DNA from: W0P28-013 sp963638355
GTDB taxonomy: Bacteria; Bacteroidota; Bacteroidia; Bacteroidales; Paludibacteraceae
Assembly (NCBI GenBank): GCA_963638355.1
Contig: CAVHRT010000042.1
Coordinates: forward strand, 1-13,806
Direction: 5' to 3'
Length of the DNA: 13,806 bases
The notes beneath the pieces are model-generated. The model ran no database searches. It saw only the letters and a program-made list of their open reading frames with translations, and had not been told where the DNA came from. How positions within the stretch are numbered: position 1 is the first letter of the stretch; each line of letters starts with the position of its first letter. The position numbers and the translations under genes are program-made. Below, piece by piece: positions 7,544-13,773 of the stretch.

Positions 7544-7683
7544 CAAATTTCAGATTTTGCTTCGCAAGATTTTTGCTCCGCTCGGCAAACTTAAAATAAT
7601 TTTTCGTTTGCTCTCGCTTATCGCAAAAAATCAAATTTCAGATTGTCGGTATCCAACGCAATCTGCAAAATTGTCAATTGTCA
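7544..7683. repeat. Dispersed hairpin-rich intergenic element, copy A
   Basis: This fills most of the ftsZ-ssrA spacer. Its core, 7569-7683, aligns without gaps to 11077-11191 with about 101 of 115 positions identical by hand count. It contains two successive hairpins: TTTGC...GCAAAC (7572-7590) and GTTTGC...GCAAA (7606-7627), which can also pair in an alternative long-stem form because GCAAAC (7585-7590) complements GTTTGC (7606-7611). A third hairpin, CAGATTG/CAATCTG, is at 7639-7665. No open frame or transposase is inside. The start codons and stop codons of the neighbours lie outside it. Confidence 0.85.
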
Positions 7684-7693
7684 TCGTCTTTCT

Positions 7694-8851
7694 TCACTTC
7701 ATGCGTTTGAAGGCGGGCGTGTTTTGTATCTCTTCGAGAATGGCGTCGTTGTCGAGGTCGGGCAGATCAATTTTTTTCTTGCTGTCGCCTCCGCCGTAGT
7801 ATTTTTTTGCCGATCGCCCAAGCTCATCATCATCTGAACCATCTTTGGGATTTATGTCGTCTACCGCTTTGGGCAGCGCATCGGAGGTGAAACCTGTGGC
7901 AATGAGCGTAACTTTTACCTTCGCACCGAGCGATTCGTTGTATGTAATGCCAGTTATCACATCAACTCCCTCTATTTCTTCGGTGAAATTGGTAAGTTTA
8001 GCCAATTCGTCAGTGGTGATCTCGTCTTCGTGCGAACAGGTGATGTTTATCAGCAATTTTTTCGCCTGACGAATATCGGCTGTCTCGAGCAGTGGTGTCT
8101 CCAAAGCGTTTTTAATAGCGTCGATTATTCTGTTGTCGCCTTCGCCTTCGCCAATGTTCATCAGTGCCACCTTGCTGTCTTTCATGGTGGTTCTCACATC
8201 GGCAAAATCGACATTCATATAACCATGAATTGTGATGATTTCGGCAATACTTTTCACTGCCGTGGCAAGCACGTCGTCGGCCATTTTGAATGCAGCTTCT
8301 ATTTTTAAGTGGTAGTTTTCAACCAATTTCTGATTGTTAACGACCAAAATAGTGTCCACATTTTTGCTCAGCTCAAGCACGCCGCGAAGTGCCTGCTTAA
8401 TTTTTTTCTTGCCTTCGAAAGCGAATGGAATGGTCACTACGCCCACGGTGAGAATCTCCAAGTCGTGCGCCACTTTGGCAATGAGTGGCGATGCACCAGT
8501 GCCAGTGCCGCCGCCCATTCCAGCGGTGATGAACGCCATTTTTGTGGGCGTTTCTTTGAACATTCTTTCGATTGCAACGAGCGATTTTTCGGCCGCTTCA
8601 GCCGCTTTTTCGGGTTGCGCGCCAGCACCAAGACCATCGTCGCCAAGAATTATCTGGTTCGGCACGGGCGAGTGACGAAGCGCCTGCTGATCGGTGTTGC
8701 AAACCACAAAAGTTACATCTTTTATGCCAAGTTCGAACATGTGATTCACTGCGTTGCAGCCGCCGCCGCCCACGCCAACAACCTTTATGATGTTGGAATC
8801 GTTCGATAAGATATTCGACAAATCGGTCGGTTTAAATTCAGTTGTTTCCAT
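7694..8851 (-). CDS. ftsZ: Cell division protein FtsZ
   Basis: FtsZ is the tubulin-like GTPase that polymerises at midcell and organises the divisome. From the chosen start it has 385 residues. The nucleotide-binding GGGGCNAVNHM is at about 28-38, the tubulin signature GGGTGTG at 113-119, and the catalytic T7-loop NVDFADV at 213-219 (Asn213, Asp215, Asp218). After residue 320 comes a short acidic linker and a C-terminal peptide NTPAFKRMK (377-385), the likely FtsA-binding tail. The linker is short for Bacteroidota. The ATG at 8851 begins METTEF, 8 bp after the ftsA stop. A TTG at 8863 in the same frame would overlap the ftsA stop and add four residues; it is less likely. It is almost certainly cotranscribed with ftsA and is the last gene of the cluster. 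Confidence 0.96.
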   Translation of the reverse strand: METTEFKPTDLSNILSNDSNIIKVVGVGGGGCNAVNHMFELGIKDVTFVVCNTDQQALRHSPVPNQIILGDDGLGAGAQPEKAAEAAEKSLVAIERMFKETPTKMAFITAGMGGGTGTGASPLIAKVAHDLEILTVGVVTIPFAFEGKKKIKQALRGVLELSKNVDTILVVNNQKLVENYHLKIEAAFKMADDVLATAVKSIAEIITIHGYMNVDFADVRTTMKDSKVALMNIGEGEGDNRIIDAIKNALETPLLETADIRQAKKLLINITCSHEDEITTDELAKLTNFTEEIEGVDVITGITYNESLGAKVKVTLIATGFTSDALPKAVDDINPKDGSDDDELGRSAKKYYGGGDSKKKIDLPDLDNDAILEEIQNTPAFKRMK

Positions 8852-8859
8852 GCTCTTAA

Positions 8860-10098
8860 TCAATTTACACTTCCAAATAGATTATTTATTGCTTTGATAA
8901 ATCCATCTTTTCCGCCTTTTTTGCCGCCAGGTTTCTTAGGCTCTTGGGCTTTCTCCTCGAAACAATTCTCGTTGCCCATCAGCAGCAGACCAATGGTTTG
9001 TGCTGTAAGGTGGCGGCACGAGTCGTTGTTTTTCTCGATGTGTTGCGAAAAATCGCCAATGCGGGCGCGCATTCCGCTCGATTTCTCGAGCAACTCGTTG
9101 GCGTTCGAAATCTGCATCAGTTTGCCCGACGCAATGATTCCCGCTTCCAGCTCACTCACGTCGTTCACAGCGTTTTGCACTTGCTGCATGGCGTATGCCA
9201 CAATCTCGTTGAAGCGCGCGTTGCAAATGTTTATCATATCGGATAGGCTAAGCAAGCGTTCGTTACCATTTTCGTCGTTTGGCAATTTCAGACGGTCGCT
9301 TTTCGACACTTTTTTGTCAAAATTTTGTCCCCAATAGGTTATCAGGCTTTCGGCTGTTTTTTCGTTCACTCCAAGCGTGGTGAGGTCGACCACGATGTGC
9401 TTTCTACCCAGTGGCACAACGCCGATATGCACCAGTTTCCCCTGCGTGTAGACTGCCACCGAAGTGCAACCTGTGCCAAAATAGAGCACCGCGCAACCTG
9501 CCTCTTTGTCTTCGTGCGAAGCGGTGGCGCACGACACAGCCAAAGGCGTTGGCAGTGGCGTCAAAAATTTGAAATTGCTCATCGACTCTTTGCAGCTGTT
9601 GACTGCCTTCAGACAATCATCTTTGGCATAAAACACCGAAAAATTGCCGTTCAGTAGGTTGCCTTTTTTATCGATAGGATCCTTCACGGCTTTGAGATCG
9701 AGCGCAAACTCTTCGGATGTGCTTATCACAGCGTAATCGTCGCCGATTTTTTCGAATGCTTCGTTGCGCATGTCGTCCAGTAGATCGTCGTCGATGGGCT
9801 TTTTCGAATCGAGTTCGCGGGCAACTTCCACCTGCTTCAGCGACAGTGAGCGACAGTTGATGCCAGCATAAAACTTGGTGATGTGATTGCCCACAGGCAG
9901 ACGATTTTCGAGTTGACGCAGTGCCTTGTTGAGCGACGCAACCACGTCGTTCGGTCTCATAATTTGCCCGTTTTTAACGGCACCAGCAGGCGTCAGTTCG
10001 CTATCGGAACCGATCAGTTGCAAACGACCTTCGGGCGTGCGCACAGCCGCCGTGGCCGTAATGCGCGAATGTCCAATTTCTACAGCGATGATATTCAT
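8860..10098 (-). CDS. ftsA: Cell division protein FtsA (divergent nucleotide motifs)
   Basis: This 412-residue actin-fold protein tethers FtsZ to the membrane. It starts with AVEIGHSRI (5-13), the phosphate-1 loop, where FtsA proteins usually have DIG or DLG. The SHS2/1C region follows at about 75-160. The phosphate-2 loop is LYFGTGCTSVAVY (205-217), where Asp normally precedes the FG. The connecting motif reads GRKHIVVDL (231-239) rather than the usual GGNNITKDI type, and the adenosine region is AGIIASGKLMQI (319-330) with SG instead of GG. The C-terminus, after a Lys/Gly-rich linker, is the amphipathic helix GFIKAINNLFGS (399-410), the membrane-targeting tail. Position before ftsZ, length and tail support the assignment; weakened ATP binding is an inference. 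The ATG at 10098 follows an 8-bp repeat array in its leader. Confidence 0.93.
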   Translation of the reverse strand: MNIIAVEIGHSRITATAAVRTPEGRLQLIGSDSELTPAGAVKNGQIMRPNDVVASLNKALRQLENRLPVGNHITKFYAGINCRSLSLKQVEVARELDSKKPIDDDLLDDMRNEAFEKIGDDYAVISTSEEFALDLKAVKDPIDKKGNLLNGNFSVFYAKDDCLKAVNSCKESMSNFKFLTPLPTPLAVSCATASHEDKEAGCAVLYFGTGCTSVAVYTQGKLVHIGVVPLGRKHIVVDLTTLGVNEKTAESLITYWGQNFDKKVSKSDRLKLPNDENGNERLLSLSDMINICNARFNEIVAYAMQQVQNAVNDVSELEAGIIASGKLMQISNANELLEKSSGMRARIGDFSQHIEKNNDSCRHLTAQTIGLLLMGNENCFEEKAQEPKKPGGKKGGKDGFIKAINNLFGSVN

Positions 10099-10103
10099 AA
10101 TGA

Positions 10104-10135
10104 GTTGATTAGTTGATGTGTTGATGAGTTGATAA
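10104..10135. repeat. 8-bp repeat array (GTTGATNN) just upstream of ftsA
   Basis: GTTGAT occurs at 10104, 10112, 10120 and 10128, exactly every 8 bp, as GTTGATTA, GTTGATGT, GTTGATGA, GTTGATAA. It ends 5 bp before the ftsA start codon, so in the mRNA it reads as TCAAC-containing octads immediately ahead of the AUG. The same word and period occur upstream of murG at 13774-13806. Confidence 0.85.
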
Positions 10136-10170
10136 GTTTTAAGAGTCGGCGAAAGGAAAAATTATTTTTC

Positions 10171-10194
10171 ATTTGAAGATTTGAAAATTTATGG
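10171..10194. repeat. Short 8-bp repeat (ATTTGAAR)
   Basis: ATTTGAAG, ATTTGAAA and ATTTATGG follow one another at 10171, 10179 and 10187. It is a minor array inside the ftsQ-ftsA spacer (10099-10308). The rest of that spacer holds the octads near ftsA, the AAAGT/ACTTT array near ftsQ and a 7-bp inverted repeat (ATTGAAT at 10202, ATTCAAT at 10228); no gene is visible. Confidence 0.55.
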
Positions 10195-10248
10195 CGAAAT
10201 TATTGAATCGAAGCTCGCATATAAACAATTCAATGATTTTTTCCCTTC

Positions 10249-10319
10249 ACTTTATACACTTTTTACTTTGTACACTTTCCACTTTATAGACTTTATAGAC
10301 TTTTCACTTTACAAACTTT
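10249..10319. repeat. ACTTT array with alternating 9/7-bp spacing at the 3' end of ftsQ
   Basis: ACTTT (AAAGT in the gene direction) occurs nine times, at 10249, 10258, 10265, 10274, 10281, 10290, 10299, 10306 and 10315. The spacings are 9, 7, 9, 7, 9, 9, 7 and 9 bp. The last copies overlap the final codons and the stop codon of ftsQ (10309-10311). The same word with the same spacing rule lies upstream of parE at 6914-6943 in reverse orientation. Confidence 0.85.
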
Positions 10320-11052
10320 TTTTCGTGCAGACCACCTGATTCTTGTATCGCAGATCGATCACGCGATAGCGATTCCAGCCGATGTAGGGCAGTCCCTTGC
10401 GATAGAAGGTGCGCAGTTTCTCCAGTTTTTCGTCGGCGCCATCGAGTGTGCCAAGGCAGATCACATGGTTGCCAACGCGCGGCGTGAGTTGCAGCTCGTT
10501 TCTCGGCATCACGCGAATTTGCGTTATCTGACTGCGCCAAAAATCGTCGTCTTCAATCTCGTCGACAAAATCGTAGAGCGCGCCGCACAGAAATTCGTCG
10601 TTCACAATGCCCGTAACCACAGGCACATACATGCTAAAACGGGTCGAAGTTGGCATGCGCTGCCGCTGCTCATCGATGTAAAAATTGCCGTAAGCAGTCA
10701 TCACGCGGAACTTGGGTCGACGCTGCGTTACATCGATGCGAATGGCCCCGTCCGCCGTATAGTAGCATGAGGCTTCGCAGACGAACGGATTCTTTTTTAT
10801 CAGCGTCTCAATCTCGTTGAAATCGATTTTGCCAATTTGCGTGCCGATGTATTTTTGATTCATGCGCCCGAGTTGATTTTGCACATCTTTTTCGTTGATG
10901 AAACCGAGCTCATCGGCATCGAGCACGCGCGTCTCGATGCGGCGGCACACATCGCCATCGGGCAGCGGTGAGGTATACACCACTGCAAAAATCAGATAAC
11001 CCGCCAGCGCGATCATCGTGAGCAAAATCAGTATGTTACGCAGGAACCTCAA
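10309..11052 (-). CDS. ftsQ: Cell division protein FtsQ
   Basis: This 247-residue bitopic divisome protein links early and late division proteins. A short basic N-terminus (MRFLRN) is followed by one membrane segment at about 6-26. A POTRA domain (about 38-112) and the FtsQ beta region (about 113-235) follow, with the recognisable YIDEQRQRMPTS (125-136), YVPVVTG (142-148) and RVIDLRY (230-236) motifs. The start is a TTG at 11052: an in-frame stop lies two codons upstream, and the first internal ATG (residue 13) would cut into the membrane helix. The last codons and stop fall in the AAAGT array. It sits between murC and ftsA, the standard Bacteroidota order, with long spacers on both sides. 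Confidence 0.9.
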   Translation of the reverse strand: MRFLRNILILLTMIALAGYLIFAVVYTSPLPDGDVCRRIETRVLDADELGFINEKDVQNQLGRMNQKYIGTQIGKIDFNEIETLIKKNPFVCEASCYYTADGAIRIDVTQRRPKFRVMTAYGNFYIDEQRQRMPTSTRFSMYVPVVTGIVNDEFLCGALYDFVDEIEDDDFWRSQITQIRVMPRNELQLTPRVGNHVICLGTLDGADEKLEKLRTFYRKGLPYIGWNRYRVIDLRYKNQVVCTKKSL

Positions 11053-11191
11053 GTTTCAGATTTCAGATTTCACGTGATTTTTGCTTCGCTCGGCAAACAA
11101 AAAACGAGTTTTCGTTTGCTCTCACTTATCGCAAAAATTCAAGTTTCAGATTGTCGGTATCCACAGCAGACTGCAAAATTGTCAATTATCA
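11050..11191. repeat. Dispersed hairpin-rich intergenic element, copy B
   Basis: Second copy of the element at 7544-7683, in the same orientation, filling the murC-ftsQ spacer. It keeps both GCAAAC/GTTTGC arms (11093-11098 and 11114-11119) and the outer ATTTTTGC (11077-11084) and GCAAAAA (11131-11137) arms, while the loop between the inner arms is the most divergent part. At the ftsQ end it is preceded by three heptads, GTTTCAG, ATTTCAG, ATTTCAC (11053-11073), directly next to the ftsQ TTG. At the murC end it merges with the TCAATTA array and overlaps the last bases around the murC stop region. Confidence 0.85.
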
Positions 11192-11230
11192 ATTATCAAT
11201 TATCAATTGAAAAATTCCTCATTCCTAACT
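11182..11230. repeat. 7-bp repeat array running into the 3' end of murC
   Basis: TCAATTA heptads start at 11182, 11189 and 11196, then TCAATTG at 11203, all with period 7. The same phase continues as AAAAATT, CCTCATT and CCTAACT to 11230. The murC stop codon (11196-11198) and about its last ten codons are inside the array. The CCTCATT/CCTAACT words resemble those after parE at 4979-5006. Confidence 0.8.
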
Positions 11231-12578
11231 CTTTAACGATTTGTGGCAGCATGGTGTCGAGGTCGCCAGCGCCAAGCGTGAGCAGCACATCGAACTGTTG
11301 CGTTTTCAGAAAATCGATGAGTTCGGCCTTGGTAGTCAGGTGTTTAGGACAAGTTATTTCGTTGTAAATTGTTTTCGACGATATGCCTTCGATGGGTTTT
11401 TCGCGAGCGGGGTAGAGTTCTACCAAAACTGCCTCGTCGAGGTGCGAAAGTGCCGCGGCAAACTCGTGGTAGAAGTCGCGCGTGCGGGTGTAGAGGTGCG
11501 GCTGGAACACGCCAAGCACTTTTTTGTCGGCATAGAGCGCCTTCACCGATTTAATGCTCGATTCCAACTCCACTGGGTGGTGAGCATAGTCGTCGATGAT
11601 GGTGAGGCGGTCGGTTTTTAGCCAAATCTCGAATCTGCGCCGAATGCCTGCGTACGATTTCATGCCGCTGCGCAGTTCGTCGGCTGTTACGCCATTGAGC
11701 CACGCCACAGCCATCGCAGCCACGCCGTTTTCGATGTTTACCAGCACTGGTACGCCCAGTTCGATGTTGCGCACGGTTTCGGTGGGCGTCACAAAATCGA
11801 AAATGATGGTGCCGTTGCCAATGCGGATATTTTCGGCATAAAAATCGGCTTTTTCTTTGGCAGAATAGGTGTAGAGACGCACATTTTTGCCTAGACGTGG
11901 TTGCAGCGCAATGCCTTTTTTCATCAGCAGGCAGCCGCCTTCGGCAATGAGCGAGGTGAAGTGCGCAAAACTCTCGATGTAGGCCTCGTGTGTGCCGTAG
12001 ATGTCGAGGTGGTCGGCATCGACAGCGGTAACCACTGCCATGTAGGGCGACAGGTGATGGAACGAACGGTCAAATTCGTCGGCCTCAATCACCACCAAAT
12101 TGCTCTTGTCGGAAAGCAAAAGATTGCTCGTGTAATTCTTCGAAATGCCGCCAAGAAAGGCGTTGCAGTCGACATGACTCTCTTTCAGCAGGTGTGCCAG
12201 CATGGTCGATGTGGTAGTTTTGCCGTGCGTTCCAGCTACGCACAGTCCGCGCTCGAGGCGCGTGATCTCGCCAAGCACTTGCGCGCGCTTTTCGATGGTG
12301 AAATTATTTTCGCGGAAATAGCAAAACTCCGTATGTTCGGCAGGAATGGCCGGTGTGTAGACCACCAGCGTGTCGTTGGCATTGCGAAAATCGTCAGGAA
12401 TTTGCGCCACATCGTCGGTGTAGTGTATGGCGATGCCTTCGGCTTCGAGTTCGCGGCAGAGTTCGCTGCGAGTGCGGTCGTAGCCAGCCACGCGGTAGCC
12501 TTTAGCGTGAAAATAGCGTGCAATGGCGCTCATGCCAATGCCACCCACCCCCAAGAAATAGAAATTTTTGTATTGCAT
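11196..12578 (-). CDS. murC: UDP-N-acetylmuramate--L-alanine ligase
   Basis: MurC is the cytoplasmic ATP-dependent ligase that adds L-alanine to UDP-MurNAc, the first step of the peptidoglycan peptide stem. From the ATG at 12578 it has 460 residues. The N-terminal Rossmann motif LGVGGIGMSA is at about 9-18, the P-loop GTHGKTTT at 116-123, EADEFDRSF at 165-173, the GIRRRFE motif at 311-317, DDYAHHP at 329-335 and LGAGDLDT at 435-442. A GTG at 12626 would extend the frame by 16 residues, but MQYKNFYFLGVGGIGM matches the family N-terminus better, and the extension lies in repeat-rich leader DNA. The C-terminus after about residue 451 (MRNFSIDN) and the stop are encoded by a heptad repeat array. 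It is downstream of murG and upstream of ftsQ. Confidence 0.95.
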   Translation of the reverse strand: MQYKNFYFLGVGGIGMSAIARYFHAKGYRVAGYDRTRSELCRELEAEGIAIHYTDDVAQIPDDFRNANDTLVVYTPAIPAEHTEFCYFRENNFTIEKRAQVLGEITRLERGLCVAGTHGKTTTSTMLAHLLKESHVDCNAFLGGISKNYTSNLLLSDKSNLVVIEADEFDRSFHHLSPYMAVVTAVDADHLDIYGTHEAYIESFAHFTSLIAEGGCLLMKKGIALQPRLGKNVRLYTYSAKEKADFYAENIRIGNGTIIFDFVTPTETVRNIELGVPVLVNIENGVAAMAVAWLNGVTADELRSGMKSYAGIRRRFEIWLKTDRLTIIDDYAHHPVELESSIKSVKALYADKKVLGVFQPHLYTRTRDFYHEFAAALSHLDEAVLVELYPAREKPIEGISSKTIYNEITCPKHLTTKAELIDFLKTQQFDVLLTLGAGDLDTMLPQIVKELGMRNFSIDN

Positions 12579-12613
12579 AGTTTGATGATGATGTTTTTTA
12601 ATTTTCTCCCCCG

Positions 12614-12668
12614 ATTTTGTGCGCACGTTGTATACGCATTGTGCGCACGTTGTATGTACGTTGTATAT
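12614..12668. repeat. 11-bp repeat array with palindromic units between murG and murC
   Basis: Five 11-bp units follow each other from 12614: ATTTTGTGCGC, ACGTTGTATAC, GCATTGTGCGC, ACGTTGTATGT, ACGTTGTATAT. ACGTTGTAT starts at 12625, 12647 and 12658, and a 17-bp direct repeat has period 22 (12617 and 12639). The array contains perfect palindromes: GTGCGCAC at 12619 and 12641, and TTGTATATACAA at 12661-12672. It occupies most of the 99-bp spacer, 36 bp upstream of the murC ATG. The period, near one helical turn, would put the units on one face of the DNA. Confidence 0.8.
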
Positions 12669-12677
12669 ACAATTTGG

Positions 12678-13763
12678 CTATTTCGCCAGTTTCAAAACCT
12701 CGTCGGCAATGCGGTGAGCCGAATCGCGCTGCGCCAAACCAAGGGCGTTGGCCGAGAGCGTAGCAAGGCGCGCATTGTCGGTGATGAGCGACAGCGCCGT
12801 ATCGACCAGCATGACGGGCGCGTCTACATCTTTCACAAGCACGGCAGCATCGCGGCGGACGAGCGCCATGGCGTTGTGCGTCTGGTGATCTTCGGCCACA
12901 TTGGGCGATGGCACAAGAATGCTCGGCTTGCCCAGTAGACAGAGCTCCGAAATGCTGCTCGCTCCTGCGCGCGAAATGACCAAATCGGCCATGGCATACG
13001 CCAAATCCATACGCGCCACAAAATCGGTAACAATCAATCTTTCGCAAGCAAAAGGTTCGGCAGCGCGGCGGCAATCATCGATGTAGAATTTGCCCGTTTG
13101 CCACAGAATTTGAATGTCTGCGTCGAGCAGTTGCTGCAGGTGCGACTTCACGCTATTGTTGATGGTGCGTGCGCCCAGGCTGCCGCCAATGATGAGCAGC
13201 GTCTTGCGCGAAGGATCGAACCCAAATTCGCGATAAGCCTCGTCCTTTGTGCCTTGCAGCAGATTTTGACGCACAGGATTGCCCGTGAGAATGATTTTGT
13301 CGGCAGGGAAAAATCGCTCCATGCCCTCGTATGCCACGCAGATTTTGGCGGCATCGTTTTTCAAAAGTTTGTTGGTGACGCCAGCAAAACCATTCTGCTC
13401 TTGCAAAAGCACTGGAATGCCCATGCGCGCAGCCACTTTCATAGCTGCACCACTAGCATATCCGCCCACGCCAATCGCCACATCGGGACGAAAATCTTTG
13501 ATTATTCGGCGCACACGGCACATGCTTTTCAGCAGATTGATGACGATGGGAATGTTGCGCAGCAGATGTTTGCGGTCGAAGCCCTGAACTGGCAGCCCGA
13601 CTATTTTGTAGCCAGCCGCTGGCACGCGCTCCATCTCCATTCGTCCAAGTGCGCCAACAAAAAGTATTTCGCAGTCGGGTTGAGCCTCACGCAGAGCATT
13701 GGCAATGCTCACTGCGGGAAAAATATGTCCGCCCGTACCGCCGCCAGAGATTAGGAATTTCAT
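12678..13763 (-). CDS. murG: UDP-N-acetylglucosamine--undecaprenyl-PP-MurNAc-pentapeptide transferase
   Basis: MurG is the peripheral inner-membrane GT-B glycosyltransferase that converts lipid I to lipid II with UDP-GlcNAc. It has 361 residues, normal for the family. The glycine-rich loop SGGGTGGHIFPA is at 6-17, the second G-loop GVGGYASG at 98-105, QEQNGFAGVTNK at 121-132 and the third G-loop GGSLGART at 193-200. The UDP-GlcNAc-binding C-terminal half carries SRAGASSISEL (264-274) and a PSPNVAEDHQTHNA segment (285-298). The ATG at 13763 gives MKFLISGGGTGGH, the expected N-terminus. Upstream is an 8-bp repeat array reaching the window edge; ftsW is expected further upstream from the usual cluster order, but is not in the window. 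Confidence 0.97.
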   Translation of the reverse strand: MKFLISGGGTGGHIFPAVSIANALREAQPDCEILFVGALGRMEMERVPAAGYKIVGLPVQGFDRKHLLRNIPIVINLLKSMCRVRRIIKDFRPDVAIGVGGYASGAAMKVAARMGIPVLLQEQNGFAGVTNKLLKNDAAKICVAYEGMERFFPADKIILTGNPVRQNLLQGTKDEAYREFGFDPSRKTLLIIGGSLGARTINNSVKSHLQQLLDADIQILWQTGKFYIDDCRRAAEPFACERLIVTDFVARMDLAYAMADLVISRAGASSISELCLLGKPSILVPSPNVAEDHQTHNAMALVRRDAAVLVKDVDAPVMLVDTALSLITDNARLATLSANALGLAQRDSAHRIADEVLKLAK

Positions 13764-13773
13764 TTTATTTCAA

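Noticed and set aside
8851..8863. TTG at 8863 as the ftsZ start, overlapping the ftsA stop
   Set aside because: An ATG four codons later begins a normal FtsZ N-terminus; the TTG is kept only as an alternative.
10249..10319. Regular repeat array as a CRISPR
   Set aside because: The conserved word is 5 bp and the period 7-9 bp, with no 25-40 bp repeats or unique spacers, and no cas genes nearby.
12579..12626. 16-residue N-terminal extension of MurC from GTG at 12626
   Set aside because: The extension (His/Lys-rich) begins in the 11-bp repeat array and the family N-terminus fits the ATG at 12578.
11901..12938. 345-codon + strand frame across murC and murG
   Set aside because: It crosses two convincing - strand genes and their repeat-filled spacer; it is antisense to conserved motifs with no recognisable domain.
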